Source: Saprospiraceae bacterium
GTDB taxonomy: Bacteria > Bacteroidota > Bacteroidia > Chitinophagales > Saprospiraceae
NCBI GenBank assembly: GCA_013002475.1
Contig: JABDJM010000455.1
Location: 1 to 21,887 of the forward strand
Direction of reading: 5' to 3'
DNA length: 21,887 nt
The position numbers and the translations under genes are program-made. This document shows positions 15,259-21,887 of the stretch, in pieces; the first letter of the stretch is position 1; each line of letters begins with the position of its first letter. The notes under the pieces were generated by a model. That model was not told where the DNA came from and made no database searches. It saw only the letters and a list, made by a program, of their open reading frames with translations.

Positions 15259-15354
15259 TTTGTTTCGTTTTGGTTAGTCCCATTAAGTTAGACAAATTGA
15301 CTGGGTTTCGTCTTTAATGAGGATTCGAACAACAATTTGTCCTGCAAAACGTAC

Positions 15355-15957
15355 ATGAAAAAAACTCTTGAGATGAAACTGTTAAAACTCGTTCTGTTCC
15401 TTTTTCTACTGCCTTGTATTACTCAAGCACAAATCGAAATAAATCCTCACATCGGATTAAATACGATTCCTGGAGACATGGTGGTTGAAGGTGCGGAGTT
15501 CCAGGGAGAGGTAGGTGTTACAGCTGGTATATTTGTTCGGATCGTTCCGGAAAACAGTTTGTGGTTTATGCCTGGCATCCAATACTATACTTACAAACAA
15601 GGCGTGCTTGATACCTATGGTCCTAGCACACTGGATCTTGGTGAAACCAGTTTGAAGTATGTGAAAATCCCTTTGAATCTTGCGTACAATTTGACGGGCA
15701 CAGGCAGTCCTATAAAGTTTTTTATCAATGGTGGCTTCACTCCCTCCTTTGCTATTTCTGAACCAGAGGATATAGTTACGGATGTGTTACCCAACATCCG
15801 GCAAAAAGATTTTCTGCTAGGCGGTAATCTGGGATTGGGAGTTGATGTGCTTTTTGGAACCCTTTGGTTGAATTATGAAACTTCGGTCACAAAGATTTAT
15901 GAAGAAGCTGACACTCCTATTGATCTGTGGACTCTTGCCTTGGGTGTCAAGTTTTGA
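15355..15957 (+). CDS. PorT-family outer-membrane beta-barrel protein
   Basis: A small secreted barrel protein of the OMP_b-brl_2 type that is common in Bacteroidota. The signal peptide ends at TQA before QIEINPHIGLNT. The mature part shows alternating aromatic/hydrophobic strands with GLNTIPGDM, LKYVKIPLNLAYNL, and the final strand LWTLALGVKF ending in Phe, as barrel proteins do. From the ATG at 15355 it has 200 residues. An ATG at 15373 and a TTG at 15337 are also in frame; 15373 would give a shorter signal peptide and cannot be excluded. Its ligand and role are unknown. Confidence 0.78.
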   Translation: MKKTLEMKLLKLVLFLFLLPCITQAQIEINPHIGLNTIPGDMVVEGAEFQGEVGVTAGIFVRIVPENSLWFMPGIQYYTYKQGVLDTYGPSTLDLGETSLKYVKIPLNLAYNLTGTGSPIKFFINGGFTPSFAISEPEDIVTDVLPNIRQKDFLLGGNLGLGVDVLFGTLWLNYETSVTKIYEEADTPIDLWTLALGVKF

Positions 15958-15996
15958 AAAAAAGAAAACCGCCAGTGACTTTTAATCACTGACGGT
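15955..15996 (-). terminator. Terminator between two convergent outer-membrane-type genes
   Basis: An 11-bp stem (15968-15978 with 15986-15996) has a C/A mismatch on the plus strand but a G-U pair on the minus strand, where it also runs into TTTTCTTTTTTTC. It therefore mainly ends the minus-strand gene at 16058-16861. Its U-tract reaches the stop codon of the plus-strand gene. Confidence 0.75.
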
Positions 15997-16057
15997 CTAG
16001 CTTTGGGTCTTTTATCTTATAGCCTTTTTGTATTGTTATATTATTTACAAAAATACC

Positions 16058-16861
16058 TTATTTCTGCTTAAAAATCCAATTCACTCTAAGGCCTGAGGAT
16101 AATAAATTTATTCTCCGGGTCCCGTAACCAATATAGTTTCTATAGCCAATACCTCTTTTAAGGAAAAATCCAGTCTCAACCCTTTTAAACCATACAATCC
16201 CAAGGCCTAATTCAGCAAACAACCTTTGGGAAAAAGCGCTTCTGGTATCATAGGTCTCATACATATAGTCTGAATTGATCCTCCCATTAAAGATGTCATT
16301 GGAAGTCCGATCGATATTTTCATCAACCGAACTCAAGGATTCATGCCCGCTGATATGCATTTCGCCATCATACGTAATACCGGTGTTGGCTCCTACCCCT
16401 CCATACAATTTTAGCCAATTGGCAACATTCACTTGTCTGTTCAGGGTACCTTCGAGCATCAACTCATCTCCCCAACTATTCAGGGATTGGTACTCAAAAA
16501 ATTCAGCATCGTTTCTGGAGTAATACAGAGCATCGTAACGATTAAAAACGCTTACCAAGGCAAGGTCTAAAAAGGTGTTTGGTTTATTTGGAAACCCAAG
16601 GGTAACATAAGCTCTGAGGTAGGGGTTTTCGCACACTCCACCATAAAGGGTGCCGGGCGCAAAATCGGAAGCATCAAACTCGGAGCCCTCTATACCTCTT
16701 GCGGTGCCAAGGAAAAAATCAGGATCCATATTATTTATTCTGTCCTGATCAAATCCTGTAGAAAGACCGATCTTTTTGATGAACATTTTTCCTTGGGTTT
16801 CTTGGGCGTGTCCAAGAGCAGCCAGGCTGCAAAATGCAACAAGGAAAAAGAATCGTTTCAT
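16058..16861 (-). CDS. Secreted protein, probable outer-membrane beta-barrel, function unknown
   Basis: A 267-residue exported protein. The signal peptide is MKRFFFLVAFCSLAALGHAQ with cleavage after GHA. The rest is rich in alternating aromatic strands (for example PYLRAYVTLGF, LDLALVSVFNRY, LKLYGGVGANTG, LFAELGLGIVWFKR and LLSSGLRVNWIF), which suggests a barrel of about eight or more strands. No specific family could be named. It has its own terminator and is divergent from the symporter operon, so it is probably a single-gene unit. Confidence 0.7.
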   Translation of the reverse strand: MKRFFFLVAFCSLAALGHAQETQGKMFIKKIGLSTGFDQDRINNMDPDFFLGTARGIEGSEFDASDFAPGTLYGGVCENPYLRAYVTLGFPNKPNTFLDLALVSVFNRYDALYYSRNDAEFFEYQSLNSWGDELMLEGTLNRQVNVANWLKLYGGVGANTGITYDGEMHISGHESLSSVDENIDRTSNDIFNGRINSDYMYETYDTRSAFSQRLFAELGLGIVWFKRVETGFFLKRGIGYRNYIGYGTRRINLLSSGLRVNWIFKQK

Positions 16862-16970
16862 GGTTTGTTATAGTTATTTGTTTTCAATGATTATGCTATA
16901 ATACACAATACTTGCTGCAATCCGGCGGAAAGAGAGACGCATTTGAAAAGGAATGTTAGGTCCTTTTTTT

Positions 16971-16978
16971 TACATTTG
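16971..16978 (+). promoter_or_regulatory. Candidate -7 box (TACATTTG) of the symporter operon
   Basis: TACATTTG matches TAnnTTTG exactly after a run of Ts and lies 54 bases before the DUF4212 ATG. An upstream TTTG at 16942-16945 is 25 bases away, longer than the usual spacing, so the -33 element is uncertain. Confidence 0.4.
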
Positions 16979-17032
16979 ATTAATCGAAATACGTAAAGGC
17001 CTCAAAGTATTTCACTTCAAGATTAACCAACC

Positions 17033-17284
17033 ATGAAAGAAGGATATTGGTCCAGCAATATTAAATATTTGGTTATCCTTCTTAGCATTTGGTTTCTGGC
17101 TTCATTTGGATGCGGAATATTATTTGCCCCTTGGTTAAATCAGTTTCAGATCGGCGGATTTAAACTAGGATTCTGGTTCGCTCAACAAGGCTCCATTTAT
17201 ATTTTTCTCTTGCTCATTTTGGTTTACATCTTTCTGATGAATCGGTTGGATCATCGATATGGTGTAGATGAAGATGATGAATAA
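17033..17284 (+). CDS. DUF4212 protein, small subunit of sodium/solute symporter
   Basis: An 83-residue membrane protein with two helices (about 10-32 and 46-68) and an acidic C-terminus (DEDDE). Signature features are the N-terminal YW, IWFLASFGCGILFAP, and FKLGFWFAQQGSIYIFL followed by MNRLDHRYGVDE, which define PF13937, the small partner of VC_2705-type symporters. It ends 11 bases before the large subunit, so the two are made together. Its exact role in transport is not established; complex formation is inferred from constant gene pairing in the family. Confidence 0.93.
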   Translation: MKEGYWSSNIKYLVILLSIWFLASFGCGILFAPWLNQFQIGGFKLGFWFAQQGSIYIFLLLILVYIFLMNRLDHRYGVDEDDE

Positions 17285-17295
17285 AACTTTCCAAG

Positions 17296-19017
17296 ATGAG
17301 CATCCAAACCTGGACCTTTATCATAGTTGGGCTGACCTTTGCCATTTATATTGGAGTGGCTATTTGGGCCAGGGCAAGTTCTACCTCTGAATTTTATGTA
17401 GCCGGAAAAGGAGTTCATCCTGTACTCAACGGAATGGCCACCGCCGCCGACTGGATGTCGGCCGCTTCTTTCATAAGCATGGCAGGCCTCATTGCTTTTA
17501 TGGGCTACCAAGGAAGTCAATATCTGATGGGCTGGACCGGAGGATATGTTTTGCTTGCCCTGATGCTCGCTCCTTACCTGCGCAAGTTTGGAAAGTTCAC
17601 CGTCCCTGATTTTATCGGTGACCGTTATTACTCACAGGTCGCCCGTGTGGTTGCAGTAGTATGTGCACTTTTTGTGTCCTTCACTTATGTCGTCGGACAG
17701 ATGAAAGGCGTTGGGATCGCCTTTTCAAAATTTTTGGAGATCCCCTTTACCTGGGGTGTGGTCATTGGTGTCGGGATCGTTTTCTTTTATGCTGTCTTAG
17801 GTGGCATGAAAGGCATAACCTATACACAGGTAGCACAATATTGTGTGCTGATCTTTGCTTATCTGGTTCCTGCTGTTTTCATTTCCATCCTGATGGTCGG
17901 CAATCCCATTCCACAACTCGGGCTAGGAGGTACACTCAGTGACGGATCACAATTACTTGGTAAGCTAGATAGCCTTTGCACCGAGTTGGGCTTTGAAGAA
18001 TACACCACCAGTGCGCGAAGTCCTGTTGATATGTTTTTCATAACTGCTGCACTCATGCTCGGCACCGCCGGCCTCCCGCATGTGATCGTTCGGTTCTTTA
18101 CAGTACCCAAAGTGGTGGATGCACGCAAGTCGGCCGGCTGGGCATTGCTCTTTATTGCTATCCTTTATACTTCCGCTCCTGCCATTGCGGCTTTTGCAAG
18201 GACGAACCTAATCAACACCGTTAGCAACCAGCCCTACAGTACGATGCCTGCCTGGTTTTCAAATTGGGAAGACACAGGACTGTTAAAGTTTAACGATAAA
18301 AATGGTGACGGCATCATCCAGTATTACGATGATCAAAATCCGGACTTTGTATTATCTGTTGCTGAGCCAGCGGGATACAAGGGGAACGAGTTGATCGTTG
18401 ATCGTGATATCATGGTACTAGCTAACCCGGAAATTGCCAACCTACCCTCCTGGGTCATTGCACTGGTAGTCGCAGGTGGATTAGCTGCAGCCTTATCCAC
18501 TGCAGCAGGATTGCTACTCGTTATCTCAAGTTCTATTTCTCATGACCTGCTGAAGAAATGGCTGCGTCCAAATATCTCCGAAAAAGGAGAATTGAAAGCT
18601 GCACGATGGGCTATCGCAGCAGCGGTAATCGTCGCCGGGTACTTTGGTATAAATCCACCAGGTTTTGTAGCGGAGGTTGTCGCCTGGGCATTTGGATTGG
18701 CTGCAGCCAGTTTTTTCCCGGCCCTGATCATGGGCATTTTTTACAAACGGATGAATCGCGAAGGAGCGGTGGCAGGAATGATCGTAGGCCTGGTATTCAC
18801 AGGGCTTTACATAGTTTATTTCAAATACCTGGGGGGAACAGCTGATGAATATTGGTGGGACATTTCTCCAGAGGGAATTGGTACTTTAGGTATGCTTTTG
18901 AACTTCCTGGTGTCGATCGTGGTCAGTCGCTTTTTTCCGGCTCCCCCTCCTGATGTGCAGGAGCTCGTAGAGCGGATCCGGGTACCCAAAGGTGCAGGTG
19001 AAGCAGTCGGGCATTAA
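17296..19017 (+). CDS. Sodium:solute symporter, VC_2705/ActP-like (acetate-type) large subunit
   Basis: An SSS-family inner-membrane transporter that couples solute uptake to Na+. The 573-residue protein has about 13 membrane segments. Typical motifs are SEFYVAGKGVHPVLNGMATAADWMSAASFISMAGLI in the first third, GGMKGITYTQVAQY, LGTAGLPHVIVRFFTVP, and GGLAAALSTAAGLLLVISSSISHDL. A loop at residues 334-345 (DKNGDGIIQYYD) fits an EF-hand-like calcium loop. With the DUF4212 partner and acs nearby, acetate or a similar short monocarboxylate is the likely cargo, but this is inferred from context. Confidence 0.92.
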   Translation: MSIQTWTFIIVGLTFAIYIGVAIWARASSTSEFYVAGKGVHPVLNGMATAADWMSAASFISMAGLIAFMGYQGSQYLMGWTGGYVLLALMLAPYLRKFGKFTVPDFIGDRYYSQVARVVAVVCALFVSFTYVVGQMKGVGIAFSKFLEIPFTWGVVIGVGIVFFYAVLGGMKGITYTQVAQYCVLIFAYLVPAVFISILMVGNPIPQLGLGGTLSDGSQLLGKLDSLCTELGFEEYTTSARSPVDMFFITAALMLGTAGLPHVIVRFFTVPKVVDARKSAGWALLFIAILYTSAPAIAAFARTNLINTVSNQPYSTMPAWFSNWEDTGLLKFNDKNGDGIIQYYDDQNPDFVLSVAEPAGYKGNELIVDRDIMVLANPEIANLPSWVIALVVAGGLAAALSTAAGLLLVISSSISHDLLKKWLRPNISEKGELKAARWAIAAAVIVAGYFGINPPGFVAEVVAWAFGLAAASFFPALIMGIFYKRMNREGAVAGMIVGLVFTGLYIVYFKYLGGTADEYWWDISPEGIGTLGMLLNFLVSIVVSRFFPAPPPDVQELVERIRVPKGAGEAVGH

Positions 19018-19044
19018 AAAAGCCCCGGTCAATGACCAGGGCTT
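19016..19044 (-). terminator. Terminator between symporter gene and repeat lipoprotein gene
   Basis: Stem 19020-19044 (AAGCCC, one mismatch, GGT with ACC, GGGCTT) has a G-U pair and a TTTTTT tail only on the minus strand, so it mainly ends the lipoprotein gene. The U-tract overlaps the symporter stop codon. It may also work weakly on the plus strand. Confidence 0.75.
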
Positions 19045-19074
19045 CCTTTCACAGGGATTGTGTATTGCTATCTT

Positions 19075-19752
19075 TTAATCTCGGCATTCTTCCTTTAATT
19101 CTTTTAAAGCCTCTTTACTTTCTACCTCAACGAGTGTCCCGTCATTCATAAACACGGTCATCGGGAAAACCAAAGTTGGTCTTTGATCGGAATCAGGATT
19201 ATTTTCTTTCCACTCTCGTAGGATGTTTCTCATTTGGTATTTATCCTGAGCAGTAACCAGAATTCCTGAAGGCAATTCGATAGTTAATGGATACACAGGT
19301 CGGAAGCAAAACATTGGTCGGTTACTGTGGCCATTCCAATCATGGTTCTGGAACCATACTCTAATGCAAAGTTTTCGATACTCCGCCATTTCTTCTTTGC
19401 TTGCCACTGAAAAGATGTTCCCATCAGGGTCAGCTAACTCAATTGGGTAAACAAACTGTGGTCGGGTTGCTGCAGATGGATTGTCTTGTTTCCATTCTCT
19501 GATCGCGGAGATCAATTCCTGGTAGCCTCCGATCTCAACTACTTCATCTCCAAAGGCAATGTCAATTGGGAAGATCAGTTCGTAACATCCGTGGCGTCCG
19601 CAATTAGCTTCTTCCTGAAGCTTAAAGACAGACTCGTCAGTAAAATTCTGAATATCTACATCGCTAAGGTCACCTTCGTCGACACAGGCTGTAAAGGATA
19701 TTCCAAGAAAAAGGAAAAGAAGGAAGTTTAATTTCAAAATCTGATTTGTCAT
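19075..19752 (-). CDS. Lipoprotein with four tandem related repeat units, function unknown
   Basis: A 225-residue predicted lipoprotein: signal FLFLGISFTAC with lipidated C23, followed by acidic VDEGD, which in Bacteroidota often goes with surface export. The mature part is two copies of a 74-75-residue block (C56-C129 and C149-C223) sharing REWK-x-x-NP and RP-x-x-V-(F/Y)-P. Each block itself has two halves of the pattern (V/I)(F/Y)P(I/L/M)-x-(I/L/V)...G...(L/M), giving four units near 59, 100, 152 and 194. Cysteines at 56, 129, 149 and 223 bound the blocks and could form disulfides. It is divergent from the ECF sigma operon, with 147 bases between starts. I do not know its function. Confidence 0.75.
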   Translation of the reverse strand: MTNQILKLNFLLFLFLGISFTACVDEGDLSDVDIQNFTDESVFKLQEEANCGRHGCYELIFPIDIAFGDEVVEIGGYQELISAIREWKQDNPSAATRPQFVYPIELADPDGNIFSVASKEEMAEYRKLCIRVWFQNHDWNGHSNRPMFCFRPVYPLTIELPSGILVTAQDKYQMRNILREWKENNPDSDQRPTLVFPMTVFMNDGTLVEVESKEALKELKEECRD

Positions 19753-19899
19753 GATCGTATTTTTTTAGGTGTTGAAAATTCAATTACAACTACCTAATCT
19801 CAAAGCTGGGACTTTGTACTCAATTTTTTTTCGTTTTTTTCAAATAAATTCAAATCCCGGGCCAAAACCATCGTAAAATAGAGCGTTCTATTCACGTAA
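19753..19899. promoter_or_regulatory. Divergent intergenic region between repeat lipoprotein and ECF sigma gene
   Basis: The 147-base region must hold promoters in both directions. A small dyad, CAAAG (19801-19805) and CTTTG (19812-19816), and long A/T tracts are the only structures seen. No clear TAnnTTTG box was found in either direction, which would fit the use of an alternative sigma factor. Confidence 0.3.
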
Positions 19900-20520
19900 A
19901 TGACAGATTCTGGCGACATATTTCTATGGAGAAGATTAAAAACCGGAGACAAAAAGGCTCTGGAACAGATCTATTCCACCCATGTGGATGCACTTATCCA
20001 GTATGGTCGACGCTTTTGCTCTAATGAACAACTAGTAGAAGATGCGATCCAGGATCTTTTCATCTATGTATGGTCTAACAAGGAAAAATTGGGTGATACG
20101 GACTCTATTATCCGGTATTTATTGATCTCCTTAAAAAGGGCCCTATTCAAAAAAATGAAAGAGGCGGGCAAGATCGCAGATGCGGAACCCGAGCACCACA
20201 GCTTTGAAGCATCCTTGTCCATGGAAGATATGATCATTGAGGAGGAGGGTTTTGAAGAGCAGTCTACCAAACTGAAACAGGCTTTTGAGGCCTTAAGCGC
20301 CAAACAAAAGGAAGCTATATACCTCCGTTTTTATCAAAAGTTGGATTATGAGGCCATTTGTGAAATCATGGAAATCAACTACCAATCTGTTAGAAACCTG
20401 ATTTCCAGGGCTTTAAGCAGAATGCGAGGGCATATGAACGTTCTTTTTTGGTGGATCTTACTTCTGGGTGAAATTTTTGCAAAAATATTGAGTACAAAAG
20501 GAGGAATAGATCCTTATTAA
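19900..20520 (+). CDS. ECF-type RNA polymerase sigma-70 factor
   Basis: A 206-residue ECF sigma factor. Region 2 spans ALEQIYSTHVDALIQYGRRF to DAIQDLFIYVWSNKEKL (about 19-67), and region 4 contains ALSAKQKEAIYLRFYQKLDYEAICEIM followed by the recognition helix NYQSVRNLISRALSRMR (about 127-176). It ends in a hydrophobic stretch, MNVLFWWILLLGEIFAKIL (about 179-197), unusual for a cytosolic factor. The ATG at 19900 starts a normal N-terminus. It is the first gene of an operon with a zincin lipoprotein and a FecR anti-sigma factor, so activity is probably held by FecR until an envelope signal arrives. Target genes are probably further right, outside the window. Confidence 0.95.
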   Translation: MTDSGDIFLWRRLKTGDKKALEQIYSTHVDALIQYGRRFCSNEQLVEDAIQDLFIYVWSNKEKLGDTDSIIRYLLISLKRALFKKMKEAGKIADAEPEHHSFEASLSMEDMIIEEEGFEEQSTKLKQAFEALSAKQKEAIYLRFYQKLDYEAICEIMEINYQSVRNLISRALSRMRGHMNVLFWWILLLGEIFAKILSTKGGIDPY

Positions 20521-20525
20521 GGTAT

Positions 20526-20990
20526 ATGACTAGATCGATTTACATATTCGGATTGATTCTTTTGCTTTCTGCCTGTACAAATGAGGAGGAGAACCTGGTG
20601 ATCATTGACCCTGCTTTGCAGACTTATGTGTATCGCTTTATTGACGAGGGTGCTGAGCGGAACGTGGATGTGGATTTTACTTTGGAAGGGATCACGATTG
20701 AAATCGAAAACATTGAAACGAATGGGGTACCCGGTCAATGTCAAAGTTATGATGGGGGCGCGAACATTCTTTTAATCGATCCTCAGTTTTGGTCTGCATA
20801 TTCAGAGGTAAAAAAAGAATTGCTACTCTTTCATGAATTAGGTCATTGCTATTTAGGACTTGCTCACGATGACAATAAGGATGAAAATGGAAATTGTCTT
20901 AGCATAATGCATAGCAGTTCTTCCGTTTGCGAAATTGATTTCTCCGGAGAAAATCGGGAGCAATTGCTTGATGAATTATTTGAAAAATAA
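20526..20990 (+). CDS. Zincin-type metallopeptidase lipoprotein within ECF sigma operon
   Basis: A 154-residue predicted lipoprotein: signal IFGLILLLSAC with lipidated C17 and acidic TNEEEN next, consistent with outer-membrane, possibly surface, location. The core has HELGHCYLGLAH with H103, E104, H107 and H114, followed by a Met-turn-like SIM at 126-128. This is an HExxH zincin with a third His seven residues after the second, one more than the canonical metzincin spacing. The predicted active site is complete, so protease activity is likely but unproven. It starts five bases after the sigma stop, behind TAAGG, and its stop shares a base with the fecR-type start. The placement suggests a role in signal perception or anti-sigma turnover. 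Confidence 0.8.
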   Translation: MTRSIYIFGLILLLSACTNEEENLVIIDPALQTYVYRFIDEGAERNVDVDFTLEGITIEIENIETNGVPGQCQSYDGGANILLIDPQFWSAYSEVKKELLLFHELGHCYLGLAHDDNKDENGNCLSIMHSSSSVCEIDFSGENREQLLDELFEK

Positions 20991-21887
20991 TGGACGCGAA
21001 GTTTTTGACATATGATGTAGTAGAACTGGCTGCCGATCCGGCCTTTCAGGCCTATGCCCTGGATAAGGTGGATCAACCAGCCTGGGATACCTGGCTAGCT
21101 TCACATCCTGAGCAGGAACAAAAGATCAAAGAAGCCAGCCAGCTTGTGCAAAATATCCGTGTCAAACCTTTGCCTAAATCCGGCATTGATACAGCGGCCC
21201 TTTGGGATCGCATCGACCAGGCGAGCCCTGAGCAAAAAGCAACGGAGGCTCCGCGCAAGGGTCGACGCATTATGCTCAGGTGGGTAGCCGCGGCAGCGGC
21301 GGGGCTTGCTTTATTGATCTTCTTCAATCTGGGTCAGCAAGGACTTACAACTTTTGAAGCAGGGCTTGCTGAATCCCAAAGCATGGCATTACCCGATCAA
21401 AGCACGGTTCAGTTAAATGCTGACTCCAGGATTAGCTACTCTAAAAAGGATTGGAAAGAAAACCGAGAGCTAGAATTAAACGGTGAAGCCTTTTTCCAGG
21501 TCCAAAAGGGAAAGAAGTTTTCTGTAAAGACTCCTGGAGGAACAGTCGAAGTGCTTGGAACTTCCTTCAATGTTTTAGCCCGCGGCAAGGAATTTGAGGT
21601 TCATTGCAAGACTGGAAGAGTAGCTGTAAGAAGTGGTAATTCAGAAGTGATCCTCAACCCGGGAGATAAAGTATCCAAGACGGAACAAGGTGCCTTGAGG
21701 AAAGGCAGTTTCGATGAAAGCCAGGAAGTAGACTGGATCGTCGGAAGATTTCGTTTTAATAATGCGCCTTTAGAAAAAGTAATGGGATCAATTGAAAGAC
21801 AATTTGGCTACAAAGTGGATATGCCACAAGAACTTAAGGCAACTGCCTTCACAGGCCTTTATGAATCCAATAATATTGACTCTGCCC
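20990..21887 (+). CDS. FecR-family anti-sigma factor with DUF4974 domain (3' end missing)
   Basis: A single-pass inner-membrane regulator that normally binds its ECF sigma factor with the cytoplasmic N-terminus and senses envelope signals with the periplasmic part. The 299 visible residues show a cytoplasmic region with Trp-containing helices (1-95), a membrane helix (about 98-114, RWVAAAAAGLALLIFFNL), the FecR domain (about 120-215, with LPDQSTVQLNADSRISY, ELNGEAFFQV and VEVLGTSFNV) and the start of DUF4974 (VDWIVGRFRFNNAPLEKVM, about 238-256). The ATG overlaps the zincin stop (TAATG), so the two are translationally coupled. The window ends before the stop. A TonB-dependent receptor often follows such genes, but none can be seen here. 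Confidence 0.95.
   Translation, partial: MDAKFLTYDVVELAADPAFQAYALDKVDQPAWDTWLASHPEQEQKIKEASQLVQNIRVKPLPKSGIDTAALWDRIDQASPEQKATEAPRKGRRIMLRWVAAAAAGLALLIFFNLGQQGLTTFEAGLAESQSMALPDQSTVQLNADSRISYSKKDWKENRELELNGEAFFQVQKGKKFSVKTPGGTVEVLGTSFNVLARGKEFEVHCKTGRVAVRSGNSEVILNPGDKVSKTEQGALRKGSFDESQEVDWIVGRFRFNNAPLEKVMGSIERQFGYKVDMPQELKATAFTGLYESNNIDSA

Noticed and set aside
15292..15340. ACAAATTG/CAATTTGT inverted repeat between divergent genes
   Set aside because: The 8-bp arms are AT-rich and 33 bases apart; such pairs arise easily by chance.
20832..20867. Canonical metzincin HExxHxxGxxH
   Set aside because: The third His is one residue too far; I call it zincin-type and note the spacing instead.

Overview
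The window looks like chromosomal DNA of a member of the Bacteroidota. The evidence is a DksA-like protein with a cysteine-depleted zinc finger next to lspA, a long LspA with a periplasmic insert, a PorT-type outer-membrane barrel, an ECF sigma factor followed by a FecR/DUF4974 anti-sigma factor, lipoproteins with acidic residues after the lipobox cysteine, TAnnTTTG-type promoter boxes, and GCCCC-AGA-GGGGC intergenic hairpins. A placement in or near the Saprospiria is my inference from overall flavour and cannot be proven from this window. No prophage, insertion sequence, tRNA, rRNA or CRISPR array was seen.

Layout. 1-1771: start of an unknown minus-strand gene, tsaB, and two tandem ArsR-type regulators, each with a candidate operator and separated by a strong terminator. 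1768-3908: lspA and a dksA-like gene on the minus strand, then a secreted GH73 glucosaminidase. 3905-5859: pdxA (-) and ksgA/rsmA (+), divergent. 5860-6243: a 384-base non-coding stretch built almost wholly of small repeats. 6244-10364: yqeY and a full-length metH. 10365-10619: a second repeat patch using two of the same repeat families. 10620-15258: a membrane-anchored M15-like protein, a PF04020 membrane protein, a PQQ-type sugar dehydrogenase lipoprotein, acetyl-CoA synthetase, and an unknown membrane protein. 15355-16861: two convergent outer-membrane-type proteins around a terminator. 17033-19017: a two-gene sodium/solute (acetate-type) symporter. 19075-19752: a lipoprotein made of four related repeat units. 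19900-21887: ECF sigma factor, zincin-type lipoprotein, FecR anti-sigma factor (cut by the window end).

How the genes fit together. tsaB, lspA, dksA, pdxA, ksgA, yqeY and metH are housekeeping functions (tRNA modification, lipoprotein maturation, stringent-type transcription control, vitamin B6, ribosome assembly, methionine). acs and the DUF4212/symporter pair suggest uptake and activation of acetate or a similar small carboxylate. The most distinctive part is the right end: a predicted metalloprotease lipoprotein sits between an ECF sigma factor and its membrane anti-sigma factor and is start-stop coupled to the latter, with a divergently transcribed repeat lipoprotein upstream. This could be a cell-envelope signalling unit in which the protease helps sense or relieve the anti-sigma factor. 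The second distinctive part is the repeats flanking yqeY-metH: paired 49-bp units and a four-copy 18-bp mini-hairpin array, both with compensatory stem changes.
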